39,413 nt of DNA from an uncultured Oscillospiraceae bacterium (GCA_934615645.1 CAKTTR010000008.1:1-39413); one strand, 5' to 3'. Numbered from the stretch's first letter, positions 30,776 through 39,372 are shown. The notes: generated by a model from the letters alone, not told the origin. Numbers and translations are program-made.

Positions 30776-31675
30776 ATGGGAGGATTGATCATTGCCGCTG
30801 TTATCGTTGTGCTGGTGCTGCTTCTGGTGCTGACGAACGTGCAGGTCGTGCAGCAGTCGAAGGCGTATGTCATTGAGCGCCTGGGCGCATTCCAGACCGT
30901 CTGGGGCGTCGGCATTCATGTCAAAATGCCGTTTATCGACCGGGTCGCCAAGCGGGTCAGCCTGAAAGAGCAGGTGCTGGATTATCCGCCGCAGCCGGTC
31001 ATCACGAAGGATAATGTCACAATGCAGATCGACACCGTCGTCTATTTCCAGATCACGGACCCGAAGCTTTACACCTACGGGGTGGAGTACCCCATGGTCG
31101 CCATGGAGACGCTGACGGCGACGACGCTGCGAAACATCATCGGCGATCTGGAACTGGACCAGACTCTGACATCCCGCGATGTGATCAATACGAAGATGCG
31201 CGCCATCCTCGATGAGGTCACAGACCCCTGGGGTATCAAAGTCAACCGGGTGGAGCTGAAAAACATCCTGCCGCCGGCGGATATTCAGAATTCCATGGAA
31301 AAGCAGATGAAGGCCGAGCGCGACCGTCGGCAGGCGATCCTGCAGGCGGAAGGCACGAAGCGCTCCCAGGTCCTGGTGGCCGAGGGCGAAAAGGAATCTG
31401 CCATTCTGCGGGCGGACGCCGAAAAGCAGGCGGCGATCCTGAAGGCCGAGGGCGAAGCTCAGGCGATCATGACGGTCCAGAAAGCGCTGGCAGATTCTCT
31501 GCAGCTGCTCAACGCCTCCTGCCCCAACGACCAGGTCATCAAGCTCAAGGCCCTCGATACCATGAAGGCCCTGGGCGACGGCAAGGCGACGAAGATCATC
31601 ATTCCCTCCGAGCTGCAGGGCCTCGTCGGCCTGGCAGAGGGACTGGTCGAGTCGGTCAAGGAGCCGAAAAATTAA
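30776..31675 (+). CDS. SPFH/band 7 (stomatin-like) membrane protein
   Basis: 299 residues. One N-terminal membrane segment (GLIIAAVIVVLVLLLVL), a band 7 domain (QSKAYVIERLGAFQTVW, YPPQPVITKDNVTMQIDTVV, LPPADIQNSMEKQMKAERDRR), then an Ala/Glu-rich coiled coil (about 200-240) and a C-terminal helix. Forms oligomeric membrane scaffolds; with NfeD it may help membrane protein quality control (known of the family, not shown here). ATG 30776 (GGAGA upstream) replaces an earlier frame start at 30641 inside nfeD. Confidence 0.95.
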   Translation: MGGLIIAAVIVVLVLLLVLTNVQVVQQSKAYVIERLGAFQTVWGVGIHVKMPFIDRVAKRVSLKEQVLDYPPQPVITKDNVTMQIDTVVYFQITDPKLYTYGVEYPMVAMETLTATTLRNIIGDLELDQTLTSRDVINTKMRAILDEVTDPWGIKVNRVELKNILPPADIQNSMEKQMKAERDRRQAILQAEGTKRSQVLVAEGEKESAILRADAEKQAAILKAEGEAQAIMTVQKALADSLQLLNASCPNDQVIKLKALDTMKALGDGKATKIIIPSELQGLVGLAEGLVESVKEPKN

Positions 31676-31687
31676 GTATCGTACCGC

Positions 31688-31719
31688 AAAAGCACGCTGG
31701 TCGCTTCCAGCGTGCTTTT
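31688..31719 (+). terminator. Intrinsic terminator of the nfeD-SPFH operon
   Basis: Perfect 13-bp stem AAAAGCACGCTGG / complement with a 6-base loop; the right arm ends in TTTT followed by A. Confidence 0.9.
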
Positions 31720-31737
31720 ATCAATCTATTTCCAGCG

Positions 31738-31770
31738 CAACACCCCCGGCTTTGCCGGAGGTGTTGTTTT
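31738..31770 (+). terminator. Second hairpin with T-tract
   Basis: 12-bp stem with one mismatch (CAACACC-C-CCGGC / GCCGG-A-GGTGTTG) and loop TTT, followed by TTTTGC on the plus strand. A back-up terminator in tandem with the first, protecting the convergent gene. Confidence 0.6.
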
Positions 31771-31775
31771 GCACG

Positions 31776-32708
31776 TTATTGCAGCCCGGCGGGGTCGATG
31801 CCGCCGCATTCTTGCAGCAGGAGCGGGATCTGCACCCGCACGTTGGTCTGGAAGGCCATCTCCGGGTAGAGCCCTGGGCAGTCGCTGGGGTAAAAGGCTC
31901 GGCGGAAGACGGCGATCAGCTCGTCCATGGTGACGCCGGGGTGGTACGCGTCCAGAATGAGGTCGCACCCCTGGCGGCAGCAGGCGGCGCTGCGCTGCAA
32001 AAATGCGGCGCAGTCCGGCCCATAGAGCATCCCTGCGTGGGAGACCAGCAGCTCCCGCAGCGGCAGCTGCGCCGCTTTGGCGATGGCGTCCAGCGTCATC
32101 TGGTAGCCGACCAGATACGCTGGCATGACCGTGCCGGACGGGATGGGGACGCCCAGCGTCTCCGGTGCCAGCAGAATTTGATGTGTTTCCAGATAAAAGC
32201 CGATGCAGCAGCGGGTGTGCCCCGGCAGGGCGATGATGCGGATGGTATCGCCGTCCAGGGGGATCTGGTCGCCATCCTCCACCGGAAGGTCGACGCGGAG
32301 CGCGTCGATGCAGTCGGGCGCGCCGGTCACGCCGCATTGCGCAGCTTGGTACGCATCCAGCTTGCGCATCAGCGCCCGGGCGTTCGGCTTTTGGAAGATC
32401 CCGGCGGCGTAGCGGCTGGCGACGACGGTCGCCTCCGGCCAGGCCTGCTTGCAGAAGACACTGCCCAGCGCGTGGTCATAGTGGGAGTGGGTCAGCAGGA
32501 TATAGTCTAGCGCCCGGCCCTGCAGCGTGCGGCGCAGGTGTTCTACCAGCTGCGGGCCGCAGAACTGAAAGCCACTGTCGACGAGCAGCGTTGAGCCGCC
32601 TACAAAGAGCAGGTAACACTCGCCGCCCGGGGCGGCCCCAACGGGGACGCCGCGCAGCTGGGAGCGCTGCGGCCCGTCAAAGCGGTCGATCCTCTCGAAA
32701 AAGCTCAT
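31776..32708 (-). CDS. MBL-fold metallo-hydrolase
   Basis: 310 residues. MBL domain: LLVDSGFQF, metal motif THSHYDHALGS, ALPGHTRCCIGFYL and LLAPETLGVP; a helical extension (about 225-310) follows with LLVSHAGMLYGPD. The APETLG/HAGMLYG pattern is that of Clostridial hydrolases of unknown substrate. The start ATG 32708 overlaps the aldo/keto reductase stop (ATGA), which favours it over a longer frame inside that gene. Last gene of the mnmE operon. Confidence 0.9.
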   Translation of the reverse strand: MSFFERIDRFDGPQRSQLRGVPVGAAPGGECYLLFVGGSTLLVDSGFQFCGPQLVEHLRRTLQGRALDYILLTHSHYDHALGSVFCKQAWPEATVVASRYAAGIFQKPNARALMRKLDAYQAAQCGVTGAPDCIDALRVDLPVEDGDQIPLDGDTIRIIALPGHTRCCIGFYLETHQILLAPETLGVPIPSGTVMPAYLVGYQMTLDAIAKAAQLPLRELLVSHAGMLYGPDCAAFLQRSAACCRQGCDLILDAYHPGVTMDELIAVFRRAFYPSDCPGLYPEMAFQTNVRVQIPLLLQECGGIDPAGLQ

Positions 32709-33739
32709 GTGACGCTGACCTCTCCGGCCAGGATCGCCTGGTAATCGGCGTAGTTTTTTGCCAGCAGCGCCGGGGTATCCAGGTGATAGGGACATTTGGC
32801 GGCGCATTTGCCGCAGTGCAGGCAGGTTGAAATTTTTGCCATCTCCTGCTGCCAATGCGCGGTGAGATACGGTGCGGCAGGGGCCCGGCGCATCATCAGG
32901 GACATCCGGGCGCACTGGTTGATCTCGATGCCCTGGGGACAGGGCATACAGTAGCCGCAGCCCCGGCAGAAATCGCCCACCAGCTCCTGCCGGTCCTTGG
33001 CGATCACGGCTTCCAGCGCCGGGGTCATGGCGGGCGGCTCGTCGATAAAGGCAAGGAATTCTTCCAGCTCCCGCTCCCGCTGGATGCCCCAGATGGGCAG
33101 CACATGGTCAAACTGCGCCATCCAAGCGGCAGCTGCTGCGGCGTTCAGGATCAGCCCACCGGCCAGCGCCTTCATGGCGATGTAGCCCATATTTGCCTGC
33201 CTGCAGCCCTCGACCAGGGCCAGCTCCTGCGGCCCGGAGAGATAGCTCAACGGAAATTGCAGCGTTTCATAAAGGCCGGAGTCGATGCAGTCCTGCGCCA
33301 CGGAAAGCGCGTGGTTTGTCAGGCCGATGTGGCGGATCATGCCCCGGCGCTTTGCCTCCAGCATACATTCATACATCCCAGTGCCGTCGCCGGGCCGGTA
33401 GCAGACCGGCGGCAGATGGAACTGATAGAGGTCGATATAGTCCGTCTGGAGCAGCTGCAGAGAAGTCTCCAGATGCTGCCAGAATTCCTCCGGCGTTTTT
33501 GCGTGGGTCTTGGTGGCAAGATAGATCTGGTCGCGGATGCCCAGGGGGCCGAAGGCTGCGCCCAGCTTTTCCTCGCTGTCGGTATAGGCCCGGGCGGAGT
33601 CGAAAAAGCGGATGCCGCCGTCAAAGGCCCGCCGCAGAAGGTGGACCGCGTCTTCCTGACTGATCCGCTGCACCGGCAGCGCTCCGAAGCCGTTGCGCTG
33701 GCAGGTGATGCCTGTTTTGCCCAGTGTGATGGTTGCCAT
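32705..33739 (-). CDS. Aldo/keto reductase with C-terminal 4Fe-4S ferredoxin domain
   Basis: 344 residues. AKR barrel: LGKTGITCQRNGFGALPVQ, IRFFDSARAYTDSEEKLG (catalytic Asp and Tyr), ATKTHAKT (Lys), YIDLYQFHLPP (His) and IGLTNH. It ends in a ferredoxin-like part with CRGCGYCMPCPQGIEI and CLHCGKCAAKCPYHL, each a CxxCxxCxxxCP set, so two 4Fe-4S clusters are likely. Members of this group probably pass electrons between the clusters and a carbonyl substrate; substrate unknown. AAGGAGATC precedes ATG 33739; 25 bases after the cysteine desulfurase. Confidence 0.92.
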   Translation of the reverse strand: MATITLGKTGITCQRNGFGALPVQRISQEDAVHLLRRAFDGGIRFFDSARAYTDSEEKLGAAFGPLGIRDQIYLATKTHAKTPEEFWQHLETSLQLLQTDYIDLYQFHLPPVCYRPGDGTGMYECMLEAKRRGMIRHIGLTNHALSVAQDCIDSGLYETLQFPLSYLSGPQELALVEGCRQANMGYIAMKALAGGLILNAAAAAAWMAQFDHVLPIWGIQRERELEEFLAFIDEPPAMTPALEAVIAKDRQELVGDFCRGCGYCMPCPQGIEINQCARMSLMMRRAPAAPYLTAHWQQEMAKISTCLHCGKCAAKCPYHLDTPALLAKNYADYQAILAGEVSVT

Positions 33740-33764
33740 AAGCAGATCTCCTTTTTTGTTCCGA

Positions 33765-34907
33765 TTATCTGCGCTTTTCGTGCGCTTTAAAATATGCGGT
33801 GGCCGCCTGCATAGCGGCAAGCAGCTGCGCAGCCTCCGCCTCCGTTGTGAAACGGGAGAGGGAGATGCGGATGCTGCTGTCGATCACGGCGGGAGGCAGG
33901 CCGCACGCCTGCAGCACATGGCTGCGATGGCCCTTGCTGCAGGCAGAGCCCGCGGAGACATAGCAGTCGTGGTCCTGCAGCAGGTTGATGATATTCTGAC
34001 TGGGGACGCCCGGCAGCGCGCAGCTGATGATCTGCGGCGCCTCTGCCGCGCCGAGGAGCTGCCAGCCCGGCAGCTGGGCGATCTTTTGCCGCAGCAGGTC
34101 GCGTAGCGCGGCCTGATGCCGCAGATCGGCCATGCGGGTGGGATAGGCCGCGGCGCAGGCCGCGCCAAAGGCGGCGATGGCAGGCAGCGCTTCCGTTCCG
34201 GAGCGGTAATTCTGCTCCTGGCCGCCGCCCAGCAGCAGCGGCGGCAGGGTCAGGCCCGGGCGGATATACAGCGCACCGCTGCCCTTGATGGCGTGGATCT
34301 TGTGCCCGGAGACGCTGATAAGGTCCGCTCCCAGCGTTTTTGCCTGGAAGGGGACTTTAAAAAGCCCCTGCACGGCGTCGGTATGAAACAGCGCTGCGGG
34401 GCACTGGCGGTGGGTCAGCTTGGCCATTTTCTCGATGGGCATGACCGCGCCGGTCTCATTATTGACCAGCATGATGGAGACGAGGATCGTATCCGGCCGC
34501 AGCGCCGCCTGCAGCTGCGCCAGGCTGACGCGCCCGGCCTCGTCCGGCGGCAAAAATGTGACGTCGAAGCCCTGCTGGGCCAGCTTTTGCATCGGATGCA
34601 GCACGGCGTGGTGCTCCACGGCCGTCGTGATGATATGCTTGCCCCGCTTGCTCAGGCGCTCAGCGGCGGAGAAAATAGCCCAGTTGTCGGCCTCCGTGCC
34701 GCCGGAGGTGAAAAAGACGCGGTTTTCCTCCGCGCCCATGGCCTGGGCGACCTGGCCCCTTGCCCGGGTCAACGCCTGGCGGGCCTGGATGCCCAGCCGG
34801 TGAACGGAGGAGGGATTGCCCCATTCGTTTTCCAAAAGCGCCCGCACGGCGTCCACCGCTTCCGGGCAGGGCTTTGTCGTTGCGGAATTATCAAAATATG
34901 CGATCAT
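33765..34907 (-). CDS. Cysteine desulfurase (NifS/IscS family)
   Basis: 380 residues, PLP-dependent enzyme that takes sulfur from Cys for tRNA thiolation or Fe-S clusters. Marks: YFDNSATTKPCPEAV, NPSSVHRLG, FTSGGTEADNWAI, AVEHHAVLHP, LVNNETGAVMPI, the PLP Lys in SVSGHKIHAIKG, RSGTEALPAIAAFG, and the active Cys in SAGSACSKG. All key residues are intact. It lies 25 bases after mnmE, so it probably supplies sulfur for tRNA U34 modification or the Fe-S clusters of the next gene (inference). Confidence 0.95.
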   Translation of the reverse strand: MIAYFDNSATTKPCPEAVDAVRALLENEWGNPSSVHRLGIQARQALTRARGQVAQAMGAEENRVFFTSGGTEADNWAIFSAAERLSKRGKHIITTAVEHHAVLHPMQKLAQQGFDVTFLPPDEAGRVSLAQLQAALRPDTILVSIMLVNNETGAVMPIEKMAKLTHRQCPAALFHTDAVQGLFKVPFQAKTLGADLISVSGHKIHAIKGSGALYIRPGLTLPPLLLGGGQEQNYRSGTEALPAIAAFGAACAAAYPTRMADLRHQAALRDLLRQKIAQLPGWQLLGAAEAPQIISCALPGVPSQNIINLLQDHDCYVSAGSACSKGHRSHVLQACGLPPAVIDSSIRISLSRFTTEAEAAQLLAAMQAATAYFKAHEKRR

Positions 34908-34932
34908 AATATCTTGCGCTCGCTTTCCTGCA

Positions 34933-36294
34933 TTATTTGCCGACGCAGAACCGGGAGAAAATGCGCTGGGTGATATCCTCCCGGATGGTCTTGCCGGTTA
35001 GCTCCCCGATCGCCTGCATGGCGGCTTCTACATCTAATAGGACGGCGTCCGGCGTCATCTGCGATTGCAGACCGGCCAGGGCGCGTTCCAGCGCCGCATG
35101 GGCGCGGCGGACTGCGCCTGCCTGTCGGGGGTTTGTCAAAATCGAACCGTCGCAGGGCGCGCCGCCGGAGAATTTCTCGGCCAGCGCCTGCCGCAGCGCA
35201 TCCAGTCCCTGCCCGGTTTTTGCGCTGACGGAGAAGACTTCGTCAAAGGGCAGCTCCGCCGGCAAAACAGCCTGGGGCAGGTCGGCTTTGTTGAGGATCC
35301 CAATGGCGTGCTTTGCCGCGGCTGCGGCCTGCATGGCCTGCCGGTCCTCCTGCGTCAGCGGAGCGGCGCTGTCGCAGAGGAAGAGCGCCAGCTCTGCCTC
35401 CTGTGCCGCCGCACGGCTGCGGGCGACGCCCATGGCTTCGATCTCATTTTCCGTCTCCCGGATCCCGGCGGTGTCCAGCAGGCGGAAGAGGGTACTGCCC
35501 AGCTTCACAGTCTGCTCGACGGTATCCCGGGTCGTTCCGGCGATGTCGGTCACGATGACCCGGTCAAAGCCCGCCAGGGCGTTGAGCAGGCTGGATTTTC
35601 CGACATTTGGCTTGCCCAGCAGCACCGTCGCCACGCCTTGCTTTAAATACTGCCCCTGGGCGCAGGTGCCCAGCAGCTGCTCCAGCTGCCGGGCGGCGCT
35701 TTGCAGAACGCCAGAGAAATTTTCCAGCCGAAATTCGTCGATATCCTCATCCGGGTAGTCCAGCACGGCGTGAAAATGGCTGCACAGGTCGACCAGGCTC
35801 TGGTAGATCGGCTCCAGCTGCCGGACCAGCGCGCCGCCGACCTGCCCCGCGGCGTTGGCTGCCGCGTCGGCGGTCTCGGCGTCGATCAGGTCGATCACAG
35901 CTTCGGCCTGGGTCAGGTCCATCTGCCCGTTTAAAAAGGCCCGTTTTGTAAATTCGCCGGGCCCGGCCTGCCGCGCGCCTGCGGCAAACAGTGCCTCCAG
36001 TCCGGCAGCCAGGACGGCCGGACTGCCGTGGCACTGCAGCTCCACCGTATCCTCCCCGGTGTAGGTGTGGGGCGCGCGGGTGTAGACAGCCAGGGCCTGG
36101 TCGATCACCCGGCCCTGTAGATCCCGCAGCGTGCCCAGCATCAGCTTGCGGTTCGGCGCCTGCGCCAGCGGAATGCCCGCTTGCAGCGTAAAGACCTGCC
36201 CGGCGATCTCCGCGCAGCCGTCGCCGGAGAGCCGCAAAATGCCGATGGCACAGGGAATTTTCCCCGAAGCGATGGCCGCAATGGTATCTGCCAT
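34933..36294 (-). CDS. mnmE: tRNA uridine-5-carboxymethylaminomethyl modification GTPase MnmE
   Basis: 453 residues, standard MnmE length. With MnmG it modifies U34 of certain tRNAs. N-terminal folate-binding domain (TIAAIASGKIPCAIGILRLSG, HGSPAVLAAGLEAL, PGEFTKRAFLNGQMDLTQAEA), G domain (GKPNVGKSSLLNALAG, DIAGTTRDT, LLDTAGIRETENEIE, NKADL), and the C-terminal FCVGK with the essential Cys (family CIGK). ATG 36294 with GGGGGAG upstream; an extended frame adds 20 Lys/Arg-rich residues from the promoter region. Confidence 0.97.
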   Translation of the reverse strand: MADTIAAIASGKIPCAIGILRLSGDGCAEIAGQVFTLQAGIPLAQAPNRKLMLGTLRDLQGRVIDQALAVYTRAPHTYTGEDTVELQCHGSPAVLAAGLEALFAAGARQAGPGEFTKRAFLNGQMDLTQAEAVIDLIDAETADAAANAAGQVGGALVRQLEPIYQSLVDLCSHFHAVLDYPDEDIDEFRLENFSGVLQSAARQLEQLLGTCAQGQYLKQGVATVLLGKPNVGKSSLLNALAGFDRVIVTDIAGTTRDTVEQTVKLGSTLFRLLDTAGIRETENEIEAMGVARSRAAAQEAELALFLCDSAAPLTQEDRQAMQAAAAAKHAIGILNKADLPQAVLPAELPFDEVFSVSAKTGQGLDALRQALAEKFSGGAPCDGSILTNPRQAGAVRRAHAALERALAGLQSQMTPDAVLLDVEAAMQAIGELTGKTIREDITQRIFSRFCVGK

Positions 36295-36327
36295 AGCGCA
36301 TCTCCCCCTTTTGCGTCGTTTCTTCTT

Positions 36328-36356
36328 ATTATACGTTACGCCAACTTTTTTCACAA
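36328..36356 (-). promoter_or_regulatory. Sigma-A promoter of the mnmE operon
   Basis: Minus strand: -35 TTGTGA (36351-36356), 17-base spacer, perfect -10 TATAAT (36328-36333), 34 bases before the mnmE start. Confidence 0.8.
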
Positions 36357-36366
36357 GCGCTTTTTT

Positions 36367-36395
36367 GCATAGATCCCCGCCCAGCGGGAATGCTA
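36367..36395 (+). promoter_or_regulatory. Possible sigma-G (forespore) promoter of the gerA operon
   Basis: GCATA (36367-36371), 17-base spacer, AATGCTA (36389-36395), close to the forespore sigma-G pattern GNATA-N17/18-CATNNTA with one mismatch. It would give a very short leader (about 12 bases) before ATG 36414. No sigma-A promoter was seen in front of this operon. Confidence 0.4.
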
Positions 36396-36413
36396 TGGCA
36401 TGGGGTGAGATAC

Positions 36414-37853
36414 ATGGAACAGCAATACAAAGGCCCGGTCACAGACCGGCGCATTCGGGAACTATTTGCCGACGCTGGCGATTTTAATTACCGCACCGTC
36501 GAAATTTGCGGCTTTCCCGTCCATACCTATGCCATCGACGGCTTGACCTCCGGCGGCGATATTTCGGATTTCGTCATCCGCCCGCTGCTGGAGAATCTCC
36601 AGGGGAATAGTATGCAGGAGCTGTACCAGCGGGCGCTGCAGACGGTGGTCTATAACTCCGTGGCAGATGTCTGCCCGGACCTTGATACGGCGGCCCGGAA
36701 GCTTGTCAATGGATTTTGCGTTGTCCTGTTTGAAGGGACTGGGGCCATTGCTTTTGAGGATAAGACAGGGGAAAAGCGCAGCCCCTCCCGCCCGGAGGTG
36801 GAGAACACTGTCAAGGGCCCGAAGGACGCCTTCACCGAGACGATCCGCACCAACACCAGTCTCATCCGCCGTCACCTGCGCACACCGGAACTGCAATTGT
36901 ATGAGACGGTCGTCGGGCGGCGCAGCCTGACGAATGTGACCGTCGTCTCCATCCGGGGCCTGACGTCGAAGGAGCTGGTGCGGCGGCTCAAGCAGCGCCT
37001 GGCGGAGATCGACATCGACGGCATGGTCTCCCCTGCTTCAGTAGAGGAATATGTCACCGGCGCCCGGGCGACGCCGTTTCCGCTGATTCAATATACAGAG
37101 CGGACGGATAAATTCTGCCAGGGCCTTCTCGATGGCCGGGTCGGCTTGCTGGTGGACGGCTTGCCCCAGGGCTATCTGCTGCCGGTGAACATCGGCTATC
37201 TGATGCAGACGCCGGAGGACCGGGGCGTGGATTATATCTCCGCTACCTGCGTCCGCTGCATCCGCTATCTGGCGCTGCTTATCAGCTTGCTGCTGCCCGC
37301 GGTTTATGTCGCGATGACGACGTTCCATCCGGAGATGATCCCCGACGCGCTGCTGCAGTCGATCATCGAGAGCAAGAAAGCGGTCCCCTTTGCGACAGTA
37401 TTGGAGGTCCTGGGGTTGCTGATCGCCTTTGAGCTGCTGCAGGAGGCGGGCATCAGCTTGCCCCAGTCCATTGGGCAGACGATCTCCATCATCGGCGGGC
37501 TCGTTGTCGGCAGTGCGGCCGTCGAGGCGCGGCTCGTCTCTCCGGCGGCCCTGGTCGCCGTGGCCATCGCGGGAATTTGCGGGTATGCCCTGCCGGGGAA
37601 GGATCTGTCCGACGCCATGCGTCTGTGGCGCTTTTTGCTGGCGGTCTGCGCCAGCATTGCGGGGCTGTTCGGCGTGATCTGCGGCGCCATTGCGCTGCTC
37701 ATCCATCTGGCTGGGCTGACGTCCTTTGGCGTCGCCTATTTGCAGCCGTTTTCCAGCGTTCGGGGCAGCCGGGCGCTGCTGCGCCCCCGGCTGGGACGGC
37801 AAAAATACCGGGATGCCGCGCTGCATCCCCAGGATTCCAAGAATCAGAGGTAG
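36414..37853 (+). CDS. Spore germination protein, GerA family (germinant receptor A subunit)
   Basis: 479 residues. N-terminal soluble domain (about 1-285) and C-terminal membrane domain with about five helices. Family marks are DISDFVIRPLLENL, DGLPQGYLLPVNIGYLMQTPED, YIALTTFHPE-like YVAMTTFHPEMIP, and EAGISLPQSIGQTISIIGGLVVGSAAVEA with SPAALVAVAIAGI. These receptor A subunits sit in the spore inner membrane and trigger germination with B and C subunits. ATG 36414 with GGGTGAGA upstream. Followed by a GerC-like and a GerB-like gene. Confidence 0.93.
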   Translation: MEQQYKGPVTDRRIRELFADAGDFNYRTVEICGFPVHTYAIDGLTSGGDISDFVIRPLLENLQGNSMQELYQRALQTVVYNSVADVCPDLDTAARKLVNGFCVVLFEGTGAIAFEDKTGEKRSPSRPEVENTVKGPKDAFTETIRTNTSLIRRHLRTPELQLYETVVGRRSLTNVTVVSIRGLTSKELVRRLKQRLAEIDIDGMVSPASVEEYVTGARATPFPLIQYTERTDKFCQGLLDGRVGLLVDGLPQGYLLPVNIGYLMQTPEDRGVDYISATCVRCIRYLALLISLLLPAVYVAMTTFHPEMIPDALLQSIIESKKAVPFATVLEVLGLLIAFELLQEAGISLPQSIGQTISIIGGLVVGSAAVEARLVSPAALVAVAIAGICGYALPGKDLSDAMRLWRFLLAVCASIAGLFGVICGAIALLIHLAGLTSFGVAYLQPFSSVRGSRALLRPRLGRQKYRDAALHPQDSKNQR

Positions 37854-37856
37854 CAA

Positions 37857-38354
37857 ATGCGGAAATTATGGTTGCTTTTTGCCCTGGCGGTGGTCCTGGG
37901 CGTTTATCATGCGATCCCGTTCCAGACGAGCGATGTGGCGAGCCTGCTGCCGGTGCAGACGCTGGTCATCCACGCAATAGAGGGGCAGTGCCAGGTAGCC
38001 TGCGGCGGTGATCTGACTGGGACCGGTGCGACGCTTGCCGACGCGCTGGAGGATCTGCAGGTCGACGCCGCCGGGCATGTGTTCCTGGCGACGGCGCGGC
38101 AGATTGTCGTCTCCGGGACAGGGGATATCTGGCAGCAGTTGGCGGAAATGCGGCAGTTGCGCCCCGCAGCACAGCTCTATCAGGCGGCGACACCGCCGGA
38201 TGCGGTGGAGGCGACGGCGTTTTTGCTGCAGCATCCGTCCCCGGTCACACTGCTGGAGCTGCGGGCGGCGCAGGAATATGGCGACAGTGTCTGCGTGCCG
38301 CGATTGGAAGAAACGCAAGGGAGGTACACGATTGCAGATGGAACAACGGTCTGA
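37857..38354 (+). CDS. Short GerC-like (first domain only) protein of the ger operon
   Basis: 165 residues, no named family by eye. N-terminal hydrophobic segment (LWLLFALAVVLGVYHA) with no lipobox Cys. The next part loosely follows GerC domain 1: FQTSDVASLLPVQTLVI at the position of REINDLAIVxAIGID, GATLADALEDLQ for the GxTxxEALxxL helix, and VFLATARQIVV for LFxGHxxVIVI. It stops where domain 1 of a normal 350-400 residue GerC ends. Position between A and B subunits supports a C-subunit role, but the resemblance is weak. Starts 3 bases after the gerA stop; AGAGG upstream; overlaps the GerB-like gene by 17-23 bases. Confidence 0.7.
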   Translation: MRKLWLLFALAVVLGVYHAIPFQTSDVASLLPVQTLVIHAIEGQCQVACGGDLTGTGATLADALEDLQVDAAGHVFLATARQIVVSGTGDIWQQLAEMRQLRPAAQLYQAATPPDAVEATAFLLQHPSPVTLLELRAAQEYGDSVCVPRLEETQGRYTIADGTTV

Positions 38355-39306
38355 ACGGGCGGGGCTCCTGGCTGCACTGGCGGCCCCACTGCTGCTCTGG
38401 GCGGTCCGGGCCTCCTGGCTCTGGGTCCTCGTAGGCGGTGCTGCTGCGGGGGGATTCTATTTGCTGTTGTGCCGTCTGCAGCCGCTGCAGGACCTGGCAC
38501 ATGTGACGCGGACAGTCATCGGCCCTGGTGCGGCCCGGGTCCTGCTCTGGGCCCAGGCCGTGGGACTGGCGTTGGCCGGTGGCTGGCTGCTGCGGCAGGC
38601 CGATGCGATCGTGCCAAATCTGACCCGGGGCTTTCCCTGGATCACCATCCCGCTTTTGTGCCTGGCTATGGCTGCAGTTTGGCGCGGGCCCAAGGCGGCG
38701 CGGGCGACCTGCGCGGTCCTGGTCTGGCTGCCTGCTGTGACGGCTGTCGTGATCGTCCTCGCGGCGCTGCCGCAGCTGCATGGCGCGTGGCTGCGTCCGA
38801 CTGGGCGGCCGATGCAGCTTGCAGGGGCGGCAGCAGTGTTCCTGCTCCCGGCGGTCAGCCGTTATACGTCATCGGAGAAAGCTGGGAGCGGGAAATGGCT
38901 TCTGGCTGCCGTCGCGGCAGCGACGCTGCTCGCCCTTGTGACGGCAGGCTGCCTTTCGCCTCGGCTGGCCGCGACGGAGCCGCTGCCGTTTTTTGCTCTG
39001 GCGGCCTCCAGCCGTCTGCTGGGCCAGGCGGCGCGGTTCGACGCGGTGCTGTCCACAGCGGTGGCTGCTGCGTTGTATTGCGCGCTGGCGACCCTTGGCA
39101 GCTTCACCCACTGCCTGACAAAAAAGAAAAGTACTACTGCAATTTTTGCCTTCTATGCCCTGCTGTTTTTGGCTGCGTGCTTGGTGCAGGTGATCCCCAT
39201 CGGTGCAGTGGTGCTATATTTAGTGGTATTCTGGGGAATTATCCCAATATGTATGATTGTTCTGGAAAAAGCAAAAAATGGGGAAAATTCGCGAAAAAGA
39301 TATTGA
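38338..39306 (+). CDS. GerB-like germination permease (APC superfamily)
   Basis: 322 residues, about ten hydrophobic segments, shorter than typical GerAB (about 365). GFYLLLCRLQ, FPWITIPLLCLAMAAVW and ASSRLLGQAARFDAVLSTAVAAAL sit where GerAB permeases have comparable helices; QAARFDAVL corresponds to the conserved helix 8 start. Likely the germinant-binding membrane subunit. AAGGGAGG (38317-38324) is 7 bases before a TTG at 38332 and 13 before ATG 38338, so the TTG (two residues longer) may be the true start. The family call rests mainly on topology and operon context. Confidence 0.7.
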   Translation: MEQRSERAGLLAALAAPLLLWAVRASWLWVLVGGAAAGGFYLLLCRLQPLQDLAHVTRTVIGPGAARVLLWAQAVGLALAGGWLLRQADAIVPNLTRGFPWITIPLLCLAMAAVWRGPKAARATCAVLVWLPAVTAVVIVLAALPQLHGAWLRPTGRPMQLAGAAAVFLLPAVSRYTSSEKAGSGKWLLAAVAAATLLALVTAGCLSPRLAATEPLPFFALAASSRLLGQAARFDAVLSTAVAAALYCALATLGSFTHCLTKKKSTTAIFAFYALLFLAACLVQVIPIGAVVLYLVVFWGIIPICMIVLEKAKNGENSRKRY

Positions 39307-39331
39307 CAAAAGTGTGGGGAGCTGGTATACT
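39303..39331 (+). promoter_or_regulatory. Consensus sigma-A promoter reading out of the window
   Basis: Perfect -35 TTGACA (39303-39308), 17-base spacer, -10 TATACT (39326-39331). The -35 overlaps the stop codon of the GerB-like gene. The 80 bases after it include a GAGCGC/GCGCAG arm pair and a GCGCGAAAGCGT tetraloop-like stem. Confidence 0.85.
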
Positions 39332-39372
39332 AACGGAGCGCATTACGGAAGCGCAGTTAATACCAGGCAGAA

